Of a stretch of DNA of 64,000 nucleotides, positions 12,896 to 23,220 are shown one piece after another. The DNA lies in contig NC_091928.1 of NCBI RefSeq assembly GCF_041260155.1, forward strand, positions 39,249,388-39,313,387. The letters are read 5' to 3'. Source of the stretch: Ptychodera flava. Lineage: Eukaryota > Hemichordata > Enteropneusta > Ptychoderidae. Every line of letters begins with the position of its first letter. The stretch's first letter is position 1. A program made the translations under genes and the position numbers. The notes beneath the pieces were generated by a model. It was not told where the DNA came from. It ran no database searches and saw only the letters and a program-made list of their open reading frames with translations.

Positions 12896-13073
12896 CAGAG
12901 CCCTCAAAGTGCAAATATATACAAAAAATACAAGATTCGACTTTAGTCAAGATAAAATCCGAAAGTTAACAAGTGATGAAACCTAATCGAGTGAAGAGCC
13001 TTGATTTTTAAACTTAGCATGCGGAAAACTATGTAAATGTGCTTTGAACTGTGACAATTTTTCCGTATTCATG

Positions 13074-13201
13074 ATAGATGAAGGATTACTATTCCAGATG
13101 TTAGAACCATGGTATTCAAACTATCTTTGTCCATTGGAATATAAGCTACGTTTGTCCATATACCATGGTTCTAACATCTGGAATAGTACTCCTTCATCTA
13201 T
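13074..13201. repeat. Hairpin: inverted repeat with 41-bp arms
   Basis: The left arm (13074-13114) and right arm (13161-13201) are reverse complements with one mismatch, around a loop of about 46 bases. The right arm reads as part of a LINE-like C-terminal tail, so the left arm looks like a small inverted duplication of it. Confidence 0.85.
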
Positions 13202-13226
13202 TAGGAATATAAGTTGGAATATATAA
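13116..13226 (+). mobile_element. Small LINE C-terminal remnant
   Basis: The plus-strand frame gives YHGSNIWNSTPSSIRNIS, which resembles the G..IWNSLP..IRN motif at the C-terminus of many LINE ORF2 proteins. The fragment is too short for clade assignment and ends in a stop soon after. Confidence 0.4.
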
Positions 13227-13439
13227 ATCAGCATTGCTATAACTTCGGGTATTGAAATGATACATCTAAAAAACATAAAAAAAACTGCTGTGAGCAATCA
13301 GGTGCAAAACAATTTAGTCTTTAAATGTCTGAACAGAAACAACATTATGAATATGTCAATCAATAGGTAGCCAATTGAGACTTTAAAGAAGGGAGCAAGA
13401 TGAAACTGTAACATCTACTCCCAGTATAACCCTGAAATA

Positions 13440-13790
13440 TACTCTGATCTTTCATGGTCATCTATGATGTTTGACACAGATGTGTTCTGTAAACTGTCCG
13501 CACTTCTCCCTTTGTACTACAAGTCACTATCAACTGTCACATGATCCCTCCAGATTTCTCTCAGCTAACCAGGCCCTCCTCTGCAAACAGCACACAGTCT
13601 CAATCGGGCTTTGTTCTGTCACCTTGGGTCCCTCCTGAGCCGTATTCCTTGTAAATTCTGCTCTGTTCCCTAACATTTGGCCTTGCAAGATGGATCTACG
13701 CTTTTGGCAGTTGCCTGACCTTGGTTTTAAGTCATTCACTGCCCTTAACTTCCCTGCTTCACTGAACGGGCCTTTCCCACATTAAGTTTT
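13440..13790 (+). repeat. Second diverged relative of the repeat at 12.6 kb
   Basis: The segment 13678-13785 aligns with 12636-12735. Both contain CCTTGCA.GATGGAT, GGCAGTTGCCT and AACTTCCCTGCTT in the same order and spacing. No coding function is supported. Confidence 0.5.
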
Positions 13791-15547
13791 GCCAGTTTTA
13801 CCATATTTGAAAACTCGCCGTCAAAAGGATCACTTCCTAAAATTGAAAGTTAAAACTCTTTGCAAATACAATAGCACTTTTAATTCACAAGTGAATATAG
13901 GAATACTTCTTTTCCTTTGCCTAATGGTAGCAACATTGTGCCCTTGGTGATATTACATGAATCATCATCTCTGAAATAGCTTGGCTACTAGGTCTTTAAC
14001 TTTCAAGATTTTTTTCCAATAGTCAGTGTAAGCCTCTACCTCATGTAAGAGACAGATGGCAAAGAGGCTATTCCTCCATGGCAATTTTCTATGCTGGCTA
14101 TTGTTGTATGTCTGTGTTGCTAGGGGTCTGTAAGGGGCCGTGGACAATTCAAACATGTGCACAGTAAACACAACTAAGTATATTTGGCCTCAACCCCCTC
14201 CCCTAAACAAAAGTTTGGAAGTGCAAAAATCCAAGCAAGCCTCATTCTGTATCAGCGTACCTACAGTCAGTAATTATGTCACAACGAAATCACACATATG
14301 CTACTAACCCTCTCCCTGGGCAGATGCCCTCTAAAATAAATATTTGTTCAGCGCCAATTCGACAATGACACAACCAACAGAATGAAATAATTGAAATGGT
14401 GTATCCAAAATGGCTGTTGCATCATTTCACTCGTACACTGAATCACACGTATGTCAAAGAAATGCTGGTGTTGCGCTGGTGCTGCATTGGCCTGGTACAC
14501 ACCAAACAATAACACGATATTTTGCAATATATAGAAACATGTAGCAGCATGTTGCGATATATAAACATGTTGTGCTATTGTTTCGCTCAGTAATCGAAAT
14601 ACAACAAAACCTCCCCTAAACTCAGAAATTGCGTTTACTATACGTTTGTTTTAATGATCTATGGCCCCTACGTTTAAGCAGTACGGAAACAATTCTGCCA
14701 ATTCTGCCATAAAAAATTTGCCAGAGGACCTCTGCACTCACTGTCTGGTATCATGCTATGTATGTCTCCCATACCATATAAAAAAGTGGCTACAGGACCA
14801 AAGGCGTTATTTTTCATGGCACAGAAGATGACAAACAGTTCCATCACATGCAAGAATATTGAGTTTAAGTTGATCCATGATATGCAAAATAGGCATATTA
14901 TTCAGGCAGATGGGGAATATTAGTGTTAAAATTTAAAACGATGTTTCACAGCACTATTTAACCAGATTAGCCCTGACAGACTCAGTACTTTGCGGAATCC
15001 CCAACTATGTTAGTTAGCCAGTTGGGTATTTATGTAGGTTTGATAAACTATCTGGCAGTTCAAAAAAATCAGAATCAGTTGAAACAAGTTTGGCTTCCCA
15101 GGCTTGTGACACCTATGTTATCAACAATAACTATCCTAGAGTAGGACATATCCCTACCCGATTCTATACAGTGGGAAACACTTTAAACCAGTTTGATATC
15201 CAAAAGTAGGACTTATCTTTCTACAATCAACAAAATATGCATGCATTACAAAGGGGCTATTACACGAAGTTTGGATGATATTGCTTAGTATGCAAATGAT
15301 GTATCCACCTTTGGACTCCTTGCTGCACAAAATGTGGTCGGTACTGTAATATGAAGTGATATCGATCAAACATCTTTTTATTACCCCTCTAATATATAAA
15401 GGGTTATGTGTAATTATGACATTTCAGAAAATGTTATAACAAGTGATAGTTACAGCCTTTAATCACGTAATGCTACTTTGTCTTTTTTGTAATAAAGAAG
15501 ACTATCTTGATCGGTATAACTGTAATCTTTCTTGTCCTACATTGCAG
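13791..15547. other. Upstream intron or intergenic sequence, nothing recognised
   Basis: AT-rich, with no domain-bearing ORF. The downstream exon opens with a splice acceptor, so upstream exons of that gene should exist. I could not identify one here, and part of this stretch is probably intron. Confidence 0.4.
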
Positions 15548-18177
15548 AAACGGAGGTAAAACTCATCAGTGAGGGAACTGAGCTTCAAACTCCACCAGTA
15601 ACAAATGAACATGTCAGTTTAGTTGTTAAAGGATTACTTTCACCCCAATTTAGTCAGATCCAAATCACAAAGTACATAGTTTTACAGCTGTTAGCACAAC
15701 AGTCTGTACAAAAGAAACGACTGGATGAAGCTATACAGGAAAATGCAAGTTTGGCAGATCACATCAGAAAATTAACTGAGACAAATGATACAACTGAAAA
15801 CGAATTAACCAAATATCATAGCATAAAGTCTAAGTATAAGGAATTTTCATGTAAAATCGAAAAGGATGAAAAGACTATCAGTGATCTAAAGGCAAAACTG
15901 TCAGAACAGAAACAATCTCAGATCGATCAACAGTCTGTATTAGAGCAACTACAAGATGAAACTAGACAGGAAAAAGCCAGTTTAGCAGATCGCATCACAG
16001 CATTAATTGACACAAAAGTCATAACTGAAAAGGAACTAACCAAATGTGCTAGCATAGAGTCTGAGTATAAGAAACTGTCATCTGACATGCAAGAGAAGGA
16101 AAATATCATCATTAATCTAGAGGCAAAACTTTCAGAAGAGAAACAATTTCAGTTGGAACAACAGTCTGTATTAAAGAAATTGCAAGATGAAATTAGACAG
16201 GAAAAGATTAATTTGGCAAATCATATCAGAAAATTAACTGAGACAAAAATCATAACTGAAAATGAATTATCCAAACGTGTAAACATAGAGTCTGAGTATA
16301 AGAAAATGTCATCTGAAATGGAAGGAAAAGAAAAGATCATTATTGATCTAGAGGCAAAACTGTCAGAACAGAAAACATCTCTGTCTGAACTTAAGCAACT
16401 GCAAGATGAAACTAGACAGGAAAAGGCCAGTTTGGCAGCTAACACCAGAAAATTAACAGAGACGAAAGACATATCTGAAAAGGAATTATCCAAACGTCTT
16501 AGCTTAGAGTCTACGTATGCGAAACTTCCATCTGAAATGGAAAAGAAGGAGAAAACAATCAGTGATCTAGAGGCAAAACTGTCAGAACAGAAAAAATCCC
16601 TGTCAGTACTGAAGCAACAACTGGCCGACGCTAGACGGAAAAAGGCAATTTTGCCAGACCTCATCAGAGAATTAACTGAGACAACAGACAAACATGAAAA
16701 GGAATCAACTAAACGTGTTAGCATAGAGGCCCAGTATGAAAATCTTTCATCTAAAATGGAAGAGACGGAAAAGATCACCAATGATTTAGAGGATAAACTG
16801 TCAGAGCAGAAACAATCTCTGTTTGTACTAAAGCAACTACTAGGTGAAGCTAGACAGGAAAAGGCAAGTTTGGCAGATTACATCAGAGAATTAACTGAGA
16901 CAAAAGTCACAGCTGGACAGGAATTAACCAAACGTATTAACTTGGAGTCTAAGAATGAGAAACTGTTATCTGAAAAGAAAGAGAAGGAAAAGATCATCAG
17001 GGATCTAGAGGCAAAACTATTAGAAGAGAAACAATCTCAGTCGGAACAACAGTCTGTATTAAAGCAGCTACAAGATAAAACCAGACAGGAAAAGGCAATT
17101 TGGCTGATCAAATCAGAAAATTAACTGAGACAAGAATCATATCTGAAAAAGAATTGATCAAGGAAAGTAACTATTTGGAAGAACAGATTAAAGAATCAAC
17201 ACAGAAGTTAGGCAGTATTGAGAAATCACTCATGAAGCAAATACACTCTATAAGACAAAAAGATTTATCTGAACTAGAAGATAATGGCAAGTTCATCAGT
17301 GCTCTAGAAGCAAAATTGTCAGGTCAAGAAGAGAAACAGTCTGAGTCAAAACTACAGTCTGTGCTAAAACAACAACTTAATGAAGCTAGAAAGGAAAAAG
17401 TTACTTTAAGAGAACGTTCTGTAGAATTAACCCGGAATATAGATAGTATTGAAGATGAATTAATCAGAAAATGTTCTACCATGAAGTCTGTACATGAGAA
17501 ATTTTCATCTGAACTAAAAGTGGCGAAAAAGATCATCAGTGCTGTACAGGCAAAACTGGCAGGAGTACAGCAGATACAGTCAGAGGTGAAGCTACAGTGT
17601 GTATTAAGGCAACAAATTAATGAAGCTAGACAGGAAAAGGCAACTTTAGAAGAAAGATCCAATGAATTAGCATGTTTGGCAGATACAATTGAAGGGGAAT
17701 TAATAAGACAATGTGCTGACATAGAGTCTGAGCTTAAGAAACTTTCATCTGAACTGGAAGCAAAGGAAAAGATCGTCAGTGATCTAGCAGCAAAACTGTC
17801 TGGGCTGGAAGAGATAAATATTGTGCAAAAGCAACAAGTCCATGAAGTAAGTGAGGAAGATTCTGAGATAGGTACTGAAAAATCAGTTCTAAAGAATCAA
17901 CTAGATACAGCTAGACATGAAACGACCACTTTGGAAGAAAAAATTGAAGAATTATCACAGAAATTAGGCAAATTAAATACAATATTAAAATCATTTATCA
18001 AGCGACTACGCTCTATGAGAGAGAAATTTTCATTCAAACTGGAAGAGACGGGAAAGATCATCAGTGATCTAGATGCAAAACTGTTAGGTCTAGAAGACAA
18101 TCAATCAGAGAGGAAAAATAAATTTGAAGGTATCAAGGTCGAACATCTATATTCCAAAGACAGAGACGAAGTAAAAG
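15548..18177 (+). CDS. Large exon of a repetitive coiled-coil protein (about 876 codons), one frame break
   Basis: I infer a structural or oligomerising coiled-coil protein; the exact gene is not recognised. A pyrimidine tract ending in ACATTGCAG precedes 15548. No in-frame ATG occurs in the first 180 codons, so this is an internal exon. It ends at AAAAG/GTAAGC (18177/18178); both borders are phase 1. The body is about ten diverged units of 73-80 residues. Each contains motifs such as RQEKASLAD, RKLTET, IESEYKKLSSEM and ISDLEAKLSEQ, all rich in Glu, Lys and Leu. Unit identity falls toward the C-terminus. Around 17097 one base is missing relative to the other units (AAGGCAATTTGG versus AAGGCAAGTTTGG), which shifts the frame. 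This is either a real lesion or an assembly error. An NHL exon lies downstream on the same strand with compatible phase. Confidence 0.75.
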
Positions 18178-18183
18178 GTAAGC
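18178..18183 (+). other. Splice donor of the coiled-coil exon
   Basis: AAAAG/GTAAGC matches the donor consensus. A decayed duplicate of this exon end at 18907 keeps a GT at the equivalent place (AAAAAG/GTATTT). This supports the exon border over the stop codon that lies further on at 18243. Confidence 0.65.
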
Positions 18184-18606
18184 AAAAGGTGTCATCTGGT
18201 TCACCACTTGACAGAGAGAATTTAATTAATGATAGCACTTACTGAAATTTTGTAAGTATGGAATAATCAATAATACAGCAAAACTGGAAATCCTTGGCAA
18301 GGACATGTTATCGTAAAACAAAACTTTAGCTATAAGATTTCGTATTTGGCAAGTGCGTTGCAAGACTGTTTGAACCTTTTAAAACCTGCAGTCAACATAA
18401 CCAAAAAACTTTGGTTTTTGATAGGAGACTGTTGCTCGATAATAAAAACATAGTATAAATGTGAAAATCTAAAACAACAAAAAGTACAGTAAAGCCTACC
18501 ATTTCCAAGGGTTTCAACGTATTCCACAATTCTAAATGTGTATGGCTGGTTTAGAAAGACTGAAATGTAATTTTGAATGCATATAAAACAGTATTTGTTA
18601 TTTTGG

Positions 18607-18907
18607 GATAGGTATCCTAAAGAATCAACTAGATAGAGCTTGGAAGGTAAAAGCTATATTGGAAGAATACTTTATAGCATACATCAGATGGTGGACATAG
18701 CTGAAAAGGAATTAAACACGCAATGTGCTGGCATAGAGTCAATGGTTGAGAAATTTCATCTGATCTGAAAGAGAAGAAAAAGATCATCAGTCATATAGAG
18801 GAAAAACTTTCATGTCTAGAAAAGGAAGAGTCTGAGTTGAAGATACACGGAATGGATGACATCAGAGATCGAAGTCCATATTCTGGAGATAAGATAGGAC
18901 AAAAAGG
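18607..18907 (+). pseudogene. Decayed duplicate of the last coiled-coil exon segment
   Basis: This aligns with about 17868-18177 of the main exon. Shared parts in order include CTAAAGAATCAACTAGATA, the GAAAAGGAATTAA and CATAGAGTC stretches, AAGATCATCAGT, and an ending of the type SPYSGDK.GQK before GT. It carries internal stops and frame changes, so it is a dead exon copy. It shows that this locus has expanded by local duplication. Confidence 0.65.
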
Positions 18908-19110
18908 TATTTACTTTTATAATCTACTGATCATATTGATCTATCGACTTCGATCACATATAATAATGACACACATCATCATTGTACAAAGTTTGATGTG
19001 CGATGTGTGATAGTGAGCGTGCGTGAGTGAGTGCTTCACGAACTCTACAACGTGTGGAGCGCGGTCTCAGTCAGAAATATGTAACAACTTAGCCGGCTAT
19101 TGAACCACTT
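18908..19110. other. Intronic sequence
   Basis: No feature recognised other than short GTGTGATAGTGAGCG-type runs. Confidence 0.35.
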
Positions 19111-19340
19111 TTTTGGGAGTGGAGATTTAGCCGAGCGGTTCTCTCAGTTGCCTCTCCGCTAGGCGACTGATGCCGTATATTGTGGGTTCAAACCCGATTG
19201 AAAACTAGCCGTATTTGAACATTTAGTTGAAACTTTCATGACAAATATGAATGCCAGTATGCTGGCTCTACCAATGAAATTATGTATCTTTTCTTTGGCT
19301 AACTTTAAGGACATATATCCTCATTAGACTATGAATTGAA
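19111..19340 (+). mobile_element. tRNA-derived SINE
   Basis: An internal pol III promoter is visible: A box TTTAGCCGAGCGG (19126-19138) and B box GGGTTCAAACCC (near 19184-19195). The wide spacing is like that of class II tRNAs (Leu/Ser type). The 3' side (GAAAACTAGCC) does not pair with the 5' GGAGATT, so this is not a working tRNA gene. Some SINE body probably follows to about 19330. A related head is at 11655-11745. Confidence 0.6.
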
Positions 19341-19392
19341 ATTAACTAAGGGACCGATCGATTTCTTTGGCATAGGGGTCAGTGTGTGTTGG

Positions 19393-19457
19393 GTCAGTGT
19401 AGGTGTGTGTGTGTGTGTGTCTGTGCGCGCGCGCGCGTGTGTGTGTGTGTGTGTGTG
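19393..19457. repeat. (GT)n microsatellite with a (GC)n core
   Basis: Runs of GT with an internal GCGCGCGCGC segment, near 19400-19457. Confidence 0.95.
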
Positions 19458-19828
19458 GCATTTTGTTTTACCTTTGTTTCGGAGGGTCAGCTTGTTTTCG
19501 AAAGTTGGAATGAGGATCAGTTTCAAGTTGAAACTTGACCATTTGCTAATATAAATATCAAATGATTAAGCAACCAGCAAAACTACACTAAAGAGACACG
19601 CTTGATGGTTTCATTGCATGTGAATTTGACAAGCAATAGCAAAACAAACATTTGTGGTAAAAAAGTATTAAACTGTGAGTGAACACTATCCTTTGTGATA
19701 TCAAGTGATATTGTTTCCAAGGGTCATTTGCTCAAAAATAGCAATAACAAAATATGATGATGTACAATGGCATCAGAGAATCTCACATTTTTGTGTCGAA
19801 ATTTACAGACAATTTCAAGCAACCTTGA

Positions 19829-20035
19829 ACAATAGAGAGTCATGTCCAAGGTGGCCTGAAAAATAGAGGGTCATGTCCAAGGTGGCCCTGAAAAATAGAG
19901 GGTCATGTCCAAGGTGGCCTTGAAAAATAGAGGGTCATGTCCAAGGTGGCCCTGAAAAATAGAGGGTCATGTCCAAGGTGGCCTTGAAAAATAGAGTGTC
20001 ATGTTCAAGGTGGCCTTGAAAATATAAGGTAGTGT
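19829..20035. repeat. Minisatellite, about 32-bp unit, about six copies
   Basis: Tandem copies of a unit containing ATAGAGGGTCATGTCCAAGG then TGGCC(C/T)TGAAAA. The edge copies are the most diverged. It lies in the intron between the coiled-coil and NHL exons. Confidence 0.95.
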
Positions 20036-21224
20036 TGTCATGAACAAATTTTAGACATTTTCAACTTTTCAATTTCAAAATATCTTTTTAATATAAATAT
20101 TTTACCAGCTACTTGAATTCCTTGTATTTTTTAAGTAGATAGAATAAAAAAATACAATTTTAACTATTTTACTTTGCCTTCTTGAGGTACTAACTTCAAA
20201 AGTACGAAATACCTTAATTTCCTGAACATCTACCACACAATGAAAATGACAGTTTAGCAAAATAGGAGAGTTTACAATGTACTATCAGCAGTCAAACAAA
20301 GTAGTGGTTAAAACTGTTCGAAAAATCGCAATTTGACAACCGTGATATTTCAAAAACAGGTAAAGGATCAAAATTTGTAAGATTCAAAACATTCTGCAGA
20401 ATTATATGATAAGTACAGTTTGCAAAAGTTTTGTTTATTTCACTGTATTTACATTGCAAAAAAAGGAAATTGACTAGATTTAGTAAAAGCAGTTAACTTA
20501 ACTTTGTTGCCAAGTAGATTAAACAAAATTAAGAAATTTACCTTAGTCTGTAGCAACAAATTATGGTCCGGTGCCTTATTTTTCAATAATTTTTAGCAAA
20601 TTTTTCCAAATCCTATAAACCCAAAATATTTCCAATCGTGTTAAAGTTAATTATCAAATTTTGTTAACAAATTACACACACAAAAGCTGTTAAATTGATA
20701 ACATTTGGAAATAACCATTTTTGACAAAATATATATTACTCTCATTGTCTTGTTGTGGTGTGAACATTATAATTTAAAAGATTATGGTGACAAATACATT
20801 AATATATATCATCTGTTCCTTCGTCGAATCAATATTTGTGCCATTTTGTACTATGTCAAACAGTGTCTGATGCTGCAGCAATGATATGAATGCTGATTCT
20901 ATGCAAGGAACAGACAATATTATGTTATAACCACTTCATTATATACCATACCAAGAATCCAACAGATGATAGGGAATCCTGAAATTTAGATTTTCCTTGT
21001 ATTCTGCCACATGCATGATAGGGAAACAATAATATTAAACAGGCTTCGTTCATAAACTATATGCCGTTTCTGCATAAATCCACCATCGCATCCGACGATT
21101 CCTCCATATGTCACATCATAACAAAAAATATTAGAAAGAAACAATAATAGTTACCCAATAAAAACTGTTTATGTTCAATATATAATTACAGTCGTTACCT
21201 ATCTGATACTCTCCTTTGTTTCAG
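20036..21224. other. AT-rich intron-like sequence
   Basis: No recognised element. It ends in the pyrimidine-rich acceptor CTCCTTTGTTTCAG at 21211-21224. Confidence 0.4.
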
Positions 21225-21397
21225 GCACTGTGTTTGTTTACACTCAGTGTTGCGACATCAACAGATGTTACAAACAATATAACTGTCAGGCCACCTGTTC
21301 ACTGCCTGTATTTTTGGATGTAGATAATGTTGTTCAAATGGTGGAACGTTTGCAAGAACTTGTCAAAATGACTATAAATAGAATAACTATAGGATAA
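21225..21397 (+). CDS. Candidate short Cys-rich alternative terminal exon
   Basis: A strong acceptor (CTCCTTTGTTTCAG) is followed by a 56-codon frame. It reads TVFVYTQCCDINRCYKQYNC, then QATCSLPVFLDVDNVVQMVE, then a helix-like stretch and a TAA at 21395-21397. The exon enters in phase 1 (two leading bases complete a codon), so it can follow the coiled-coil exon in frame. The five cysteines in 24 residues suggest a disulfide or metal-binding knot; this is a guess. No family is recognised. It could also be a chance ORF. Confidence 0.4.
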
Positions 21398-21667
21398 CAT
21401 CACAAGATTTAAGTTATTATTCTCACATTTAGCAACCCCAAATATCCTTGCTCCTAGAAGGTTTTCAATTTTATGTCGGTAATTGTGTTTGTTCTTTTGT
21501 GTACTTAAAGTTACAAATATTGTTCAGGAACACTCAGAAACTGATGACATTTATCGTTTATATCTCAGCATTAAATGACCATAAAATATCACGGCTGATA
21601 TTTTATGGTAAGTGTCACCAGAATAATAACATGATAAAATTAGTGTGTTTCTATTTTTAAATTTCAG

Positions 21668-22473
21668 TACGTTGGTCAAGAAAAAAATTGAGAGGTCCCC
21701 TGCAAGGAAAGAAGTTCAAACATGTGAGAGGTCTGATCTTTCACAGGGATAAACTCTTGGTGTGTGATCTAGAAAACAGTATTGTGTATATACTGAATCA
21801 AGATTACACATGTGAAAAGATGTTGGGAAGTTTCAGTCATTCCTTTCCCAAGCCATTCCAGCCACGATCCATAGCCGTCTCTCAGGACAAACTGTACTTC
21901 ATCCTTGATGTTGGCAATTTGCAAATCATCGTTTGCGATCATCATGATAACATCATAAATAAAATTATGCTACCAACAGACTCAGATCCCCGTCGCATAG
22001 CTCTTGTGAACGGGTTTGTTTTGATTACAGATGTCAAATATCACCGCGTCCTGAAGTATAGCCAGGGTGGACAGTATATTGCAGAGGTTGGTGGGAAAGG
22101 TGTCGGCCAAACACAATTCAACAACCCGTTCTTTGTCGCTGTTAACAGCAGAGATGTCATCATGGTGTCTGACTGTGACAATCACTGCATCAAGTGTTTT
22201 GATACTGAGTTCAATTACCTGTACCAATTCAGTCAGTACAATAATGGCCAACTGTTTCGCCCACGCAGCATTGCTATTGATTGTGAAGATAATGTTTATG
22301 TTTGTGATGCTGGCAATAAAAGGATTGTACAATGCAGAAGTGATGGAACATGGATCCGTAATCATTTTGAGTGGGTTGTGGATAGACCCTGGTACATAGC
22401 AGTGGCCAATGATTGTGATAGAGTTGCTGCAAGTGGATATCAACCAAATGAAATTACTGTATTTAGTCAGTAG
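21668..22473 (+). CDS. NHL-repeat beta-propeller exon (C-terminal part of a multi-exon gene)
   Basis: An acceptor (TTTTTAAATTTCAG) precedes 21668. The open frame runs phase 1 to a TAG at 22471-22473, about 267 residues. It contains about six NHL-type blades, each with a hydrophobic strand and D-x-G/N-x-x-I-like turns: RGLIFHRDKLLVCDLENSIV, RSIAVSQDKLYFILDVGN, RRIALVNGFVLITDVKYHRV, FFVAVNSRDVIMVSDCDNHC, RSIAIDCEDNVYVCDAGNKR and WYIAVANDCDRVAASG. NHL propellers bind protein or RNA, most familiarly in TRIM2/3/71-type proteins, where a coiled coil precedes the propeller. The upstream coiled-coil exon is on the same strand and phase-compatible, so a coiled coil-NHL product is likely. No RING or B-box was seen in the window. 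The frame is intact. Confidence 0.8.
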
Positions 22474-22999
22474 TAAGATTTACCAAAATGAATTATATGT
22501 TGTGAATTTCATCAAATTATTGAAATTCTGTTGAAATTTTGACAGGCTCATTTTGTTTGTCACTCAAACATGACTGTTACCATCACCCTCCAAATGAATA
22601 ATTAACTACTTCTCAAAATTATAGCAGATATAGAAAAAATGTTCAGAGTTTAAGTTTTTGTTACCACATCTCTTAACGAATGGCTTACTAATGAGGCATT
22701 TTCAACTTTTATATAAAGTGAATGAGAGTGGAGGATTATCGGTTAACTTTGAATCTCAAGTATTAATGCCACCAAGTCAATAGTTTCTGCATTTCCCATA
22801 CAGGAGGATGTTTATATTTGATAGTTGTAAATTTCATGACAATCTTACGTTTAAAGAGAATGAATGGTTCTTGACTACAATATTTATTCATTGCTCAAGG
22901 TAATGTTCATGATTACTATACTTGCTCTCCTTCTAGTCAGGATTCTATTCTTATTTACCTAGATGTGTTTAGAACACCAGATATCTAGTTTTCATTTTC
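22474..22999. other. 3' UTR and downstream sequence of the NHL gene
   Basis: AT-rich, no ORF. No strong AATAAA close to the stop. The first clear ones are at 23206-23220, which may belong to a LINE remnant. Confidence 0.35.
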
Positions 23000-23220
23000 A
23001 TAACACCAACGTTTGTAATTCATTACCTACTGAAATCAAGCAGTTATCAAGCTTGAGTACATGTAAAGTGGAAGAATATGTCAAAAGCAACGTGCCCTTG
23101 TGATTTACTGTATTTTTGTATGTAATTTTTTTTCTTTTCTAGGCGTATTTATGATTCCTGATGAAAACTACTTTACAGGTAATTCGGCCGCTTTTAAAAA
23201 GTGTAAATAAATGAATAAAA
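23000..23220 (+). mobile_element. Possible LINE 3' remnant
   Basis: The plus-strand frame gives NTNVCNSLPTEIKQLSSLST then a KVEEYVK stretch, close to the NSLP.EI...SSL..FK..L pattern of LINE C-termini. AATAAA-rich sequence follows at 23206-23220. No RT domain upstream. Confidence 0.4.

Noticed and set aside
16221-16781. Minus-strand 186-codon frame opposite the coiled-coil exon
   Set aside because: Antisense shadow of the repetitive Glu/Lys-rich exon; the Ser/Phe-rich translation repeats with the same period.
19121-19212. Functional tRNA gene
   Set aside because: A and B boxes are present, but the acceptor stem cannot pair, so it is read as a SINE.
19829-20035. CRISPR-like array
   Set aside because: The repeats are contiguous with no unique spacers and the genome is eukaryotic.
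21982-22443. Minus-strand 153-codon frame opposite the NHL exon
   Set aside because: Shadow of the NHL coding strand; no domain.
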